Assembly: GCA_001051155.2 (NCBI GenBank)
Contig: JYIP02000001.1
Coordinates: forward strand, 3,782,001-3,846,000
DNA from: Chrysoporthe austroafricana
Lineage: Eukaryota > Ascomycota > Sordariomycetes > Diaporthales > Cryphonectriaceae
Reading direction: 5' to 3'
Length of the DNA: 64,000 nucleotides
Positions within the stretch are counted from its first letter, which is position 1; every line of letters begins with the position of its first letter. The notes under the pieces were generated by a model, which worked only from the letters and a program-made list of their open reading frames with translations, was not told where the DNA came from and searched no databases. Both the position numbers and the translations under genes were made by a program. This document shows positions 34,001-45,500 of this stretch, piece by piece.

Positions 34001-35586
34001 AATTGTCCACATGCGGCCTCCCTTCCCTCCCCCATATCGTGGGATCGCAGTCTCACTGTCGTATGCTTGAATGCTGACGGCGCGGTATATTGGGTCTCGG
34101 CTGCATTCGCTTGGGGGCGCCGCTGACGGACGGCAGGGCGCATACGGCCGTACGTCCACAGCGGCAAAGCGGGAAAGGCCCAGATCGAGGGAAGCGATTG
34201 GCTCAGCTTGCCGCAGGATTCTATATCGAGGGGGATGGCTCATCACTTTTCGGATCTACGGTACTGGGGATGGCGGTGCTGATGCGGGATGCGTGAGAAC
34301 TTTGTCAGACCCGAGAGGTGTCCTTTTGGTTTCTCCCATGCTGGTTTCCTCTTAGGCCGAAGACTCTCCGGGATTGTGCCGTCGCCGCCGCCTCCCGCCG
34401 GCAGAGGTCTTGCTATTTGGGTCCTGATGTTGCCTTGGAAGGGAGGGCCTGGACCAGCTGAGTTCGCCCCTCGCACGCGTCCGCCGTCAGGTGTCCTGCT
34501 CGCAGGCCGTTGGTGGTGTCACGCCGCTTGGTGGACGAACTTGGCGTTAGGGGTGTCTGAGACGTCTCATGTACAACTGAGTCACCATGGGCGGGCCCTG
34601 TCGAGGATTCGAGGAGCTCGCCACGTGGGTGGACAGATTCCTCGCGAGCGAGACCATTAACGGTCGACCATCAAGAGACATGTAGGGCAGACAGGAGGAG
34701 GTCTCGCGTAGGCTACTACGTGAGAGGGCGTGAAGGCGATGGCCTCCGAATGTCCGCTCGCTTTCCGGCTGGCTACACGAACTAGGACGACGTTTTAGAT
34801 TGCAGCAATGAAGTAGCCGAATCAACGAATTTGCTCCGCTCGAGATCGATGTGTTGACTTATGAGAACGAGCACGAGTATGCGGTCATGACAGCCAGAAG
34901 ACGTCGATGATAGCGTTCGGCGGTGACAGCCTTCCTCTGGCTACTCTCATAACATTCATTAAGTTTTCCTTGTGCCTTTCCCTCTTGCTTTTATCTACCA
35001 AGGTGTCACACACATGATTGTCCGTCCCATGGACCTCCCCACACAGGATCACTCTTCACTGTGTCGAAATTCATCAAGCGTGCGAGTATTCAGGCCGCCA
35101 CGGGTCCTTAGATAGCACTTTCCTCATATTTTTGCCCACCAGGCGAGCTGCGGTGGTTTCTGTTCGTCTCTTTTGCAGAGGCCGTGTCCTTCGCCGAAAG
35201 TCATTGTATAGCTGTCGTTCCTTTCGTGATAACCATCAACGCTGCGATCCGTGGATTTGTTCTGTTTCACGTGAATCATATGAAGGAGGACGGCAATCTG
35301 CCCGTCTGTCCCACTTGTGAGCCCCGCCCGGGCCAAACAAAGGCATGTACGGCTCTCGTGAGGGCCCGATTGAGCATCAGGGAAGGAGGCTGGTATCTAA
35401 GAGGAACCAACGTAGACTGTCTGACTGGGGAATAAGGTATCAATGATGACTGAAGCACGAGGTTCTCGTGGGGCGTACCGTCGAGCAAATCTCGAAGTTA
35501 AGGACAACGACCCGCCCATGCGTAATAATACGCATCCTTCTGAGATTATCGCCCGGCGTAGCTTCTTGGCTTCGATGAGTTGCTGA

Positions 35587-36799
35587 TCAATCCCTCATCT
35601 GCCTCACGTTCAGGTTGATTCTCTTGTTCTCCATCCAGCCTCGCCACTCCTCATACTTGCCATCCTCCGCAGGCCAGTCCTCCAGGTAGTCCGGGCACGT
35701 CCCCTTTAGTACCTTGGGCACACCGTGCCACGCATAGCGGGCCTCCTGCGTCATGTAGATAGCATCGCCTGATCTGATTCGCAGCAGCAAGTACTCCTTT
35801 TCACCATTGGTAGGCCTGTCCTTTTCGGAGAGCTTGCCGACATCGTTTGGCGCAATCACTATGCCGGCATGTTAGTTCTTGAGTAGCTAAAGCGGGAGAA
35901 TGATAGAGAAAGTAATTAATATTAGGAGTTGCTTGAAAGGCCGACTTACTGAAGAGTGCGTCACATCCCATACTGAGACTCACCAGCCCTTTGTCCGTCT
36001 CCTCAGATACGTCTCGGTGCATCATCATGGTGTCCCCTGGCGTGTAGAAGTTCACAATGGCCGCCTGTGCCAGAGTCTCCGGGAACAGCGTCTCAAGAAG
36101 GTTCGCAACATCAGGAGGGAACTCAGGCGGCCTCTCTCCCGGATACACACGGTTTGTCCAGTCGTACTGGCCTCCCAGCGTAACCCAGTGCAGCTTTCGC
36201 TCCATGACCTGCTTAACAGAAAGGGGCTTGTGTATGGAAGGATCCTTAGGAACGAATTTTGTTTCCGAGTCTGGTGAATACGTGAAGAACGATACGGGCT
36301 CATCCGTGGAGGTGTCCTTTTCTGGATAGGGCAGGTCGTAGTGTAGATGCATATTGGTCTGGTGGTGAGGTTGGCTGAGATCCCTATGTATGAGACGGGA
36401 CAGAAGGGTCCTCTGGATGCTTGGTGGCAACAGGTTCGGGACGATGAGAAGCCCTAGTGTACTGTGAGTGGAAACATCCAATCTGGAACGCTGCGCCTCA
36501 CCTCTATGAGGTCGTCACTCACCTGGTAATATAGGATGATGATATATGATGGCATCTTGATCTATCCGGGATAAGGACGGGTCGTCTCTAGCGAGGTGGG
36601 AAAAGGCCGTCATTATTTTCTCAGCAGAGATGGTGCCTGCTTGTTGAAATTCGGCAGCCTTCTCGGCGACTGATAGGTCATCGACCTCACCGCCCTCGAG
36701 CAAATCAACTTTGTCTGTCCTTGAGTAACCCTTCCAAATTGCCCTCATGTGATCTGACGGCTGCTCATGAGCATCCAACGTAGTGAGGTCGACCGTCAT
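35587..36799 (-). CDS. AlkB-like 2-oxoglutarate/Fe(II) dioxygenase (ALKBH1 type)
   Basis: Three minus-strand exons (36523-36799, 35950-36453, 35587-35858) join to 350 residues. I start at ATG 36799 (MTVDLTTLDAHEQ); the frame is open a little further but only with a GTG. Residues from about 94 (GLLIVPNLLPPSIQ) form the AlkB fold. Iron ligands are His238 and Asp240 (MMMHRDVSEE) and His305 (YAWHGVPKV); the 2-oxoglutarate-binding arginines are Arg340 and Arg346 (NKRINLNVRQ). The region LGGQYDWTNRVYPGE is the substrate-lid segment typical of the ALKBH1 group. Family members oxidatively remove methyl groups from DNA or RNA, including tRNA and mitochondrial substrates. The gene is divergent from cdc2 across a shared 1.15-kb region. 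The substrate is not predictable from sequence. Confidence 0.92.
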
Positions 36800-37128
36800 C
36801 CTGTCCACCTCCGCAGAAACGCCCACGGTCCAGAAATACGAGCTCGCCCGAAGCGTCCGCGTCTTCTGTAAGCCTTCTACTCTTTCTTTCTGCGAAATAC
36901 TCCTTGCCAGGGTAGAATTTCCTGAGAAATCTCTGGATGTTGCCCTTTGCGCTGATTATGCCCTCTGACAGCGATTCAAGGCCTTAGTAACTCTGCTGCC
37001 AGGATCCCCTGATTTGTCTCAAGAAGCGGATATACTGTAAAGACTGTATTCTGGGGACGTCTCTACTTCTTCAACACTGGAAGATGATGAGACAACTTGG
37101 ACGAAGTCATCGAGTCGAAGTTATGCAA

Positions 37129-37140
37129 GGGTTAGGGTTA
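37129..37140 (+). promoter_or_regulatory. Telobox-like GGGTTAGGGTTA
   Basis: Two tandem TTAGGG-type repeats in the divergent promoter. In yeasts such promoter teloboxes bind Myb-type factors such as Tbf1 or Teb1; binding here is inferred only. Confidence 0.35.
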
Positions 37141-37241
37141 TTGGGGCCCGTGTTATCGATAGCGCCTGTGGGCAGGGGCTGCTCCAGCCCCACCATCGTC
37201 CTGGAAACAACTAAACAGGGGCTCCCCCAAACTGTCCACCG

Positions 37242-37247
37242 ACGCGT
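37242..37247. promoter_or_regulatory. ACGCGT MluI cell-cycle box (MCB)
   Basis: A consensus MCB recognised by MBF-type (Swi6/Mbp1, Res) factors at G1/S, located about 700 nt upstream of the cdc2 ATG. A single hexamer in 64 kb is not statistically strong on its own; its value is the cell-cycle gene context. Confidence 0.3.
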
Positions 37248-37950
37248 CTGGAAGTAAACCAGCTTTCCATCGATCGCGTCCTTGTTTGCCCGCCAACCCA
37301 TCATCCCTTTGCCCAACAACACAGCCTTGTCTCGATTCTCGACACCACCTCTTCCAGACAGCCCACGTCTCTTGTCCTAACCCTCCAAGTACCAACGGCC
37401 GCAGCAGTGCGGTGCAGGTGACTTCGTACAAGAAGTCAAGTCGTTCATTTCGAGGCGGCGAGTCAAAACAATCCAGGGGCAGCTCGTGACGAAAGGAGGG
37501 GCACACCACACCACAACCACAAGAAACAACAACAGCAGATATCAACAAGGCAATCAAGGTACAGAGTCAGAATTTCCTTTTCTGCTTTCCTTTCTTTCCA
37601 GCACCTCCTAGCGGTGTCTCATTTCGAGGCTACCACGTACCAACGTCCGACACCTGGTCAGCCAACCCAATCTGCATCGCAGTTTGCAGCGACAACATCG
37701 TGGTGTCCCACTACAGCAACCAATTTCTCCAGCAGACTTGGCTAGGTGACTTCCTGAGGCGATTCGAGGACTTGCGCAAAAGCCAGGACCAATCAGCGAT
37801 CACAATCCAGCAGTCAGGGACAAGATAACCTTGGTCAACACTTGCTTTCTAGCCAAGGACTTTCTATTCAGTTCTTTCACAATGTATCTGGCCTGCGACG
37901 CCACTTAAGACATTTGACTGACATATTCTAACAGGCCTTTCGACATCAAC

Positions 37951-39040
37951 ATGGAGAACTACCAGAAGTTGGACAAAATTGGAGAGGGTTCGTCCTCCCC
38001 TACCTTCATCTAGATTGCAGATTCCAGCCAGTTCACTAAAGCTGATCGCATTGCGCAGGTACATATGGTGTTGTCTATAAAGCAATAGACCGTCTTCACG
38101 ACAATCGGATTGTTGCCCTCAAGAAGATCAGACTCGAAGCCGAAGATGAAGGCGTTCCCTCGACCGCCATCCGAGAAATCTCCCTTCTCAAGGAGATGAG
38201 AGATCCCAACATCGTTCGCCTGCTCAACATCGTCCATGCAGACAGCCACAAGCTCTACCTCGTCTGCGAATTTCTCGACCTCGACCTCAAGAAGTACATG
38301 GAGGCCCTGCCCGTGTCAGACGGCGGCAGAGGTAAAGCGCTGCCCGATGGCACAAGTGACGAGCTTGCGAATCTCGGTCTCGGAAGCCAGATCATCAAGA
38401 AGTTCATGAGCCAACTCTGCCACGGCGTCAAGTTCTGCCACTCTCACCGCGTGCTGCACCGCGATCTGAAGCCGCAGAACCTGCTGATCGACAAGGAGGG
38501 AAATTTGAAGCTGGCGGATTTCGGCCTTGCGCGCGCCTTCGGTGTCCCTCTACGCACATATACCCATGAGGTTGTAACTTTGTGGTACCGGGCTCCGGAG
38601 ATCCTGCTGGGCGGCAGGCAATACTCGACTGGTGTCGATATGTGGTCGGTGGGATGCATCTTTGCGGAGATGTGCACGCGCAAGGCGCTGTTCCCGGGTG
38701 ACTCTGAGATTGATGAGATCTTCAAGATTTTCAGGTACGTTGCGGCACCATCGCTACACTGTAGCTTGCGATATGCTTGCTAATAACAATCCACAGAGTC
38801 CTCGGCACCCCAACAGAAGAGGTGTGGCCTGGCGTTACGAGCTATCCAGACTTCAAGTCTTCCTTCCCAAAGTGGACTCGCGACGAGAAACCCCTCTGCC
38901 GGAACCTTGATCCTCACGGCCTGGACCTGCTGGAGGCCATGTTGGTGTACGATCCAGCAGGTCGTCTCTCTGCTAAGATGGCTTGTAATCACCCGTATTT
39001 CGAGGATTACAGCCCCGATGGCAACGGCTACCCCTACTGA
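37951..39040 (+). CDS. cdc2: Mitotic cyclin-dependent kinase 1 (Cdc2/NimX)
   Basis: Three plus-strand exons (37951-37987, 38059-38734, 38797-39040) join to 318 residues. The glycine loop [11 protein letters not shown] contains the inhibitory Thr14/Tyr15 pair; the cyclin-binding helix is the canonical PSTAIRE; the catalytic loop is [10 protein letters not shown], the Mg motif DFG, the T-loop [13 protein letters not shown], and a C-terminal [11 protein letters not shown] segment follows, all diagnostic for CDK1. An insert in the kinase domain ([23 protein letters not shown], about residues 90-115) is longer than in animals but typical of filamentous fungal Cdc2. The protein is the central kinase for mitotic entry with B-type cyclins. 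The 37-nt first exon ends inside the glycine loop, as often in fungal cdc2 genes. The gene is divergent from the AlkB-like gene. Confidence 0.97.
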
Positions 39041-40794
39041 ACACTCCGTTCTCGGTATCTGAGCAACCATGACAACACCTGACGGTTGAATTCGCCAAAT
39101 TTTCCTTTTTCCTACTGTAGGATATACTGACGAGCAATGAAACGGTGAAACAACTTGATGATAGTGAACCTCCTTCAAGGATACTACCACGACAGCCTCT
39201 CAAGGATACTTACTCAGACCCGCTGTTGGCTCTGACGGGCTCTTCGCTGTAAGAATACCAATCACATCAATGTGGGCGCCAAAGGAGGGAATTCATATGG
39301 ACGGGCTGGTTTGCATTTGAGGGCGGGAAAGGGCGGAACAGATGACCTTGTACAACTACGCATGCATTTGCCTCCCTTATTCATGGAAGCTCCTCAACTC
39401 GCGTACTCTAATATGCACCTTTCTTGAGCTTGCGTCAGTGAGTCCAGGAGTTAAGGTATTTAGTTCCTGGCGCTAGTTGGAGGGGAGGGACGGGTGCAGC
39501 TCTCCTAGAGTAAGCAAACTGGATCAGCTTCTGATCTCTTTTACCTACCCTTCTAGCCTTCATCCAGTGATCTCAGCATCGGTGCATTCAGACAGCCCAC
39601 ATGTCTTACATCCTCGACTAATCAATCAATCAACTACAACTCCATATAGGGCGTGCAAACCGGCGCCTTCTGACTTATCCCGCTATTCGGAAGTCGGGCT
39701 TCGCAATTGGTGTCAAGTGATTCTCGGAGTATCTTCAAACCCCACGCTGGTCAGAGATTGTCTATCAAGAACGTTGACGACATAATGGAGAGTCGGCAGA
39801 CGGGCAGCACGGTAAGCTGGCAGGAACAAATGTCAACTTGACCTGGCCTACTAAATTGTCATCACTGCTGAACTACTTTGGGATATTTCCGAAGACCGCA
39901 ACTCACGAGCGATGACCCAAGAACGTTGTCTCTTTGTCTCAGTATAGGTCATCAATATCCAGAATGGACTGGGTAGTGCACTTGGATAGGGGACGGCGGT
40001 CGCGTTTCACACCAGTATCGCTTGATTACAAGGCTGACATCTGGGTAAGTACAGGGCTGACAAGCTATGTCGGTCGTTTCCAATGTTACTAGGGCCGATC
40101 AGTAATCTAAAAGACTTGTGGATCCCAAACATTGGACTGACAGTTGTTCACGTCCTGTCATCCTAAGAGAGCGTCAACATCTCGACAACGTTCCATCCAC
40201 ACGTAGCACAGCTTCTGGGCTTACAAGTCGATATCTGCCGAGAGCCTGTCCAAATCGCAGTGAAGGGCAGCAGTCTACATGACAGCATGTCTCCAGAGGG
40301 CACTGGGGCTCCCTCCCTCCCTTTTCGAGGGATTTTCATCTGTGACAAAAGTTGCATCTGCACCTAAGCTCATGCTGCAAGCCTCGAGAGGTTGTCTGGG
40401 TCAAACGCTCTGCTTAGACGAGCTGCTAGCAATGAGACCATGGAAGCGTAAGGGGATTGTTCTACACGGTGATCACTACCACTTCAATGTCCTCCTAAAG
40501 CATATGAGATAATCATTGTGACGGAAGGGCGCATAGACACCCTGTGTCATGCATCTCCAGAAGGGCGCGCATACTAGTGTGGAAAGCTCTCGGGACAACA
40601 ACGCTCGTGAAGCAGCTGATGTCGTAGGAGGCTTGCTGTAACTGGTCCAAGGCCTCTGCTAATGAGTATAAGTGAGACGAAGGATCCTCGATATCCTCCA
40701 AGACCTCGTCCCAAATTCGCAGCTCAACACTCTGATATCCAGGAATCATATAACCTATACACCGAGCAGAGTATCTGTAACCTCATCAGCAACC
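39041..40794. other. Intergenic, no gene recognised
   Basis: About 1.75 kb between the cdc2 stop and the GST start. Small scattered frames only (for example 39477-39785 and 40279-40512), without domains or splice support. It should contain the cdc2 3' UTR and the GST promoter. Confidence 0.45.
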
Positions 40795-41678
40795 ATGTCG
40801 AAGCCCATCCTTGTCTACAGTGAGTCTGATTTCCATACCAGTCGTCAAGAAGCTAGCTAACAAGTCCTTTCTTAGCTTTTGGCGGTCCTAACCCGTGGAA
40901 GGTGATCATGGTCCTCGAGGAACTTGGTGTCCCGTATAACACCGTACGTCTCTTCCCCTTCAGACCATCACCCTTACTTGACTACGGTGATACTAAACCG
41001 TCATCCTGTATAGAAACTTGTGGACAGCAAAGATGTCAAGCGAGAGCCCTACACCGAAGTCAACCCCAACGGCCGGACGCCTTCCATCGAGGATCCCAAC
41101 ACGGGGATCACCCTCTGGGAGTCTGGCGCTATCCTGGAGTACCTCGTCGACACATACGATAAGGATAACAAGCTCAATATCACGTCTTTCCCGGAGAAGT
41201 ACCATATCAAGCAGTACCTACACTTCCAAGTCTCCGGACAAGGCCCATACTTCGGCCAGGCTGGCTGGTTCCGAAGGTTTCACCCCGAGGATGTCCCCAG
41301 CGCCAAGAAGAGATACGATGAGCAGCTCGTTCGCGTGGTTGAGGTGCTGGACGGGATCCTGAAGGATAAGACGTACCTTGTTGGCGAAAAATGGTGAGTT
41401 ACTTTTCTTTTTTGCCTCCATCTCTTCGTCTTCTTTCATACCCCAGACTGTCTATCGTGTTCGGGATCGTCCTGGCTGACAGACTTGCTCGTAGCACCTA
41501 CGCCGACATCGCGTTCGTCCCGTGGAACAACATGTTTGCCTTCATTTTCGAGGACGAGGTTGAGACAATCGTTCCGGAGAGCAAGTACCCCAACTTCTAT
41601 GCATGGCACAAGCGTCTCCTCGCCAGGCCCGCTGTTCAGACCGCACTTGCTCAGCTGGCTAAAGCCCTGGGGAACTAA
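40795..41678 (+). CDS. Glutathione S-transferase (Ure2-like/GstB class)
   Basis: Four plus-strand exons (40795-40819, 40876-40943, 41014-41393, 41495-41678) join to 218 residues. The N-terminal thioredoxin-like domain begins at KPILVYTFGGPNPWKVIMVLEELGVPYN, with the glutathione-contact segment NGRTPSIEDPNTGITLWESGAILEYL. The C-terminal helical domain contains GPYFGQAGWF and the GEKCTYADIAFVPWN motif, in which the last splice creates the Cys codon. This matches Ure2p-like fungal glutathione transferases, which conjugate or reduce xenobiotics and peroxides in the cytosol. Length and exon pattern fit the class. The neighbour to the right is convergent. Substrate specificity is not predictable. 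Confidence 0.94.
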
Positions 41679-42590
41679 GAAGACGAGAACAAAACTCTCG
41701 CTCTCGCTTGCCGTTAGATTTTGGTAAAGGTGGAAATTAGGTTTGGGTATACATATAGAAATCTTAGACACAGACTGAACAATGGGTTTCGATTTTCAAC
41801 AGGCCGCGGTAGCACAGTCCTCTCTCGTGAAAGGTTTGGCCCCTGCTCCCGGCAACATGTTTTCAAAGTTGCGAACGCGCACCTGCATGTCAGAGATTGA
41901 AATATTGAGCAAAGAAGTTTACTGACTAGTAATTTTTTTGCCTTTGAGAAGGGCTGCTCGGTTCTGTTTGTCGACGGTGCTGACCATTCACTCCCCCCCT
42001 CTTCCCCCCCTAGTATCGCCTTTCAGCTGACAGAACACTTACTTACTGCATGGCGACATGGCCTCTTGCCTGGCAAATGCAAAAGTCTGGTGGAACTCCC
42101 ATTGTAAATATATCCGGACTTTGTTGCGTTTTATGAAGTTGGTTGCTCAACTTGAATAGGAAAGCGAATATCGGCAGAGGTGAGCATGGCCTTTATAAAG
42201 GGATACGTTCGATAGATATTCAACAGCTTCAGGTAACACTACTGGAGAATGTAGATTTACTAAGCAGAGGATTTCAAAGAGCGGTTAAAGAGAGGGATGA
42301 AGTTGATGGTAGAAGAACGGAATTAGGAGGCATTAAATCACCTCATCACTGGTTGTCTAATAAGATGCCTTTCGATATGTGCTACAGGCAAGTGCCTAGT
42401 TGACACTGCAGGGGGAACTCTAATAGAGAGGCCAGATATCATTTTTGCGGAATATTTCTTTGCCTCCGCGAGCATGTACTCTCTCGAATATTTGCCAACC
42501 AAATTGAGGTTTCGTATACTCAAACCCCGATCTCCTTCCACGCGTGCCGGACGCCCGATTAGCGTCCACCTTTCCACTTATGTCCTGGAT
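41679..42590. other. Intergenic between convergent 3' ends
   Basis: About 0.9 kb between the GST stop and the stop of the SMP-C2 gene; presumably two 3' UTRs. Nothing else was recognised. Confidence 0.45.
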
Positions 42591-45500
42591 TTATACCTCG
42601 GTCTCAGGGCCAACATCCTTATCCCCGTGATGAAACAGCCCACTGATATTTCCTTTCAAGTGGCTCAATTTGCCCGCAGCATGTTCGACCTCCCTCGCGG
42701 CCCGCCACTGCATGATTCCCCTGTGTTTGCGGTGCAGCTGCCTGTGATGGTCTTTGTAATCCCTCAGGCTGTTCCCGAGGCCCCTGGCCCCATCGTCCTG
42801 GTCGTTGTGGCCCGGCGCTACGACGTCCAGTGTCGCGGAGGCGGTGCCCTCGAGAGGGTTGTGCAGGATCTTCTTGGGCGCCTTGCCCAGCTTCTTCAGG
42901 TTGTGTAGCGATAATGTGGAGTGGGAAGTACTTCCACCATGCTCACCATCCGACGAAGAGTCTGAGTCGTTGCCAGAAGAGTCGTCGTTGGTGTGGACCT
43001 TGAGCTTCTTCTTGGCCTCCTTATCGCCACTTGTCCTCCTTTCCTCATCTTCATTCCCAGCGTTATTCCCAATGTCTTCAGAGGAAGAATCCTCCTCGTC
43101 CGTGATGATACCTTCATCGTCATCCTTGGCGAGGTTCTCATCCGTGATCGTGTCAAGACACTCCATTACATTCCTAATATTGCCCGTCTTGCTGCCAGAC
43201 GCAAAGCGCTTGTGGTACCCGGACAGACCCCGCCAGAACTTGAGATCTAATTCGATCTCACCTAGCGGCTGCTCCCCTTCTTCGAGCCCATGGTAATCGC
43301 AGTTCTTTTGCGCCCGTGCAAGCTGATCCTTGCCGCCCTTCCACACCTTGAGTGCCCGCACCTCATTCTCCTCGTCTACAAGCTCATGCAGCCAGAGCAC
43401 CGCGAAAGCAGGACTCTTGTCCGTGCCTAGCTTGTTCTCGCGGAACTCGAGGACGAGCGCGGAGGCGTACCGCTTGCGTACCGGGAGGAACGCGCTCTCA
43501 CCCTCGCGATTCTGCCGCTTGCCGAGGGACCATGTTTTGTCCCCGTTGCTGTACATCTTGGCCTTGCCGAGGTCGGTGCGGATCTTGATCCTGTTCCCGA
43601 GGAGCTTCTCCGGTAGGCTGTCAGACTTGGCGCGCACAGCGCCGCGGAGCTCGAGCGTGCCATAGTCCCAGCCCAGCAGATTCCGTGGCAGTTTCATCTC
43701 CACGCTGCGCCAGACCAAGCTGATCTTCGCACGCCCGTAGCCAATGCCGCCCACAAGCGGGTATACGTCGACAACCTGGCTCTTCTCGGCGAAGACCTTG
43801 TTCAGCGGTAGATATATAATGCCGATAAGCGGGTCGTCCTCGCGCTGGCGGGCGTCGCGCACCGCTACGATGATGTCTGTCGTGCGCCAGTCGCGGATAA
43901 AGCGTTCGGTTCCTGCGTTGAAGAAAGGCTTGGAGTTCTTGGGCTTGGTGCGCGTGCGGTAGATGTTCTTGTGGTTGAGGATGATGTTGCAGTAGCTGTC
44001 TGGCATATCGTCGCTCGTCTCTATTTCACCGTCGCCGTCGGTTTCGTTACCATCACCATTGCCTTCCTTCTGGAGATTTTGGATCTCAAGGCCGGTAATG
44101 TTATGGATTTGTACCGAGAGGATGCCGGACACGAATTCTTGGCTTGGTGGAGCGGAGATAATCATGTCATCCTCGATCTCGGCGTAGTCCTGGACGCGTT
44201 GCTGGTGCAATTCGTCATCATTAGAGCGCTTGCCAGCTTCTCGCAATTTGTTGGTCGCTAGCTCAGAGACATGTTGCCGGAGCTGATCTCTAGTACGAAT
44301 GTTCTCGTCGACAGTCTGTTGCTGAAGCTGCTGCTCTGTGATCCTGACCTTTGAGAAGTACCCAACGGACCACTGGAGCGAGCCAGCCATTTTCTCATTG
44401 GGATCCTGGCCGGTGAAGCGGTCCTCGCGGTCTTTCATCTTGTTGTGCGTCTCCGGATTGTGCATCAACTCCTTCAGGTCGACCTCCACCCGGCCGAGAT
44501 CGTCATCCGCAGTCCACTTGTCCGAATCCCAAAGCTGCAGCCGCAGTCTCTCGCCAGCATTCAGCTCTTCTGCCGTCACCAGGATCGCGGCATACTCATG
44601 CCATTCTGGGTCCTGGGATTCGGGGACAATGCGGGTAGAGGCGACAGTCTTGCCAAACTTGCCCCAGCTTACGGTGCAATATGCATCGCTGGACCCTTGC
44701 ATGGGCCCAATACCACTATCGCCCTGCTTGAACCCATGGGCAGACTTGATGAAAACAAAGACCACTCCACGGCTACTGGTGTCCTTCTTGAAGTCTTCGC
44801 CCATGAGCATGTCCTTGAGGTTGAGTGTCAGGCTCTTAGGCGCCACGTACTCAGCCAACGCGGCATCAATGGCGGACTGAACGAAGGACGAGATCATCGG
44901 GACGTCCATCAGGTTCGGGGCCTGCTTGGACAGCGGAATACATGCCATGGAGGCTCTTGGCTGCCCGAGGAAGGTCAGGGTGCAGAGGCTGACAAAAGGA
45001 GGATCGGGCTGGGCACCAGTCAGTCAGTTTCTAGCCTACGATAATAGTGCTGTGTGGACAACTCACCGTCAGTTGCAGCCTTAGCCGGAGAGTCGCAATG
45101 AAGCCCCTGAGCTCAACCCAGACCGGAAGAGCCACGCCGCCTACCGAGTAAAACTTGAGGTAAAGGTGGGCGTTCCTCGACTTTTCCTTGATGCCTTTGC
45201 CCGACGTTCGGCTGCGATACGCAAGTGCCAACTCGAGGTTGACGAAATCGCCCTCCTCAGCTTCCATACCTTCACGGATTGCGATCTTGGTCTGCTCATC
45301 CTGCTTGCTCTGGCCCTGCTTGCCGTCTTTGCCCTGGCTACCACCATTCTCCAGATTCTTTTCCCTGTCCTCCTCCGTGCCTTGCACCTGCGCGTTCTCA
45401 GGATCCGTCCGATCACTCTGTCCCTTCTTGTCCGGGTTTTCCAGCTTCCCACCAGGTCCGACGCTCTGACTAGCCGCACCCGATGGTAGCCATCTGATGC

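Larger units (their letters stand above)
25557..35586. other. 10-kb gene-poor, GC-rich region upstream of the cyclin gene
   Basis: No gene with family, domain or splice support was found in this 10 kb, although dozens of short frames occur in all phases because stop codons are rare in GC-rich DNA. It carries microsatellites (GTCA, GT, GC/AC), imprecise pentamer repeats of GGCTG/GGTCT near 26.62-26.66 kb and GGCCT near 30.58-30.60 kb, and a 14-nt poly-A. The leftmost part must hold the cyclin promoter and 5' UTR. The longest plus-strand ATG frame considered (27136-27687, 183 codons, basic and low-complexity) is not convincing. Confidence 0.5.
36800..37950. promoter_or_regulatory. Shared divergent upstream region of the AlkB-like gene and cdc2
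   Basis: This region drives the AlkB-like gene to the left and cdc2 to the right. It holds a double telomere-like motif GGGTTAGGGTTA (37129-37140) and an ACGCGT MluI cell-cycle box (37242-37247). A CTAACAG-type acceptor at about 37928-37933 just before the cdc2 ATG, with a possible donor AAG/GTACAG near 37559, suggests a 5'-UTR intron of about 375 nt in cdc2. Confidence 0.4.

Noticed and set aside
36800..36826. Upstream GTG-opened extension of the AlkB-like protein (and similar ones at 46750-46755, 50905-50955 and 60315-60410)
   Set aside because: Nuclear fungal genes normally start with ATG; in each case a suitable in-frame ATG follows shortly after.
45031..45066. Stop codon that appears to end the N-terminal half of the SMP-C2 protein
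   Set aside because: It lies inside a 58-nt intron with consensus GTGAGT donor and CAG acceptor; the SMP domain continues in phase on the other side, so the two long frames are one gene.
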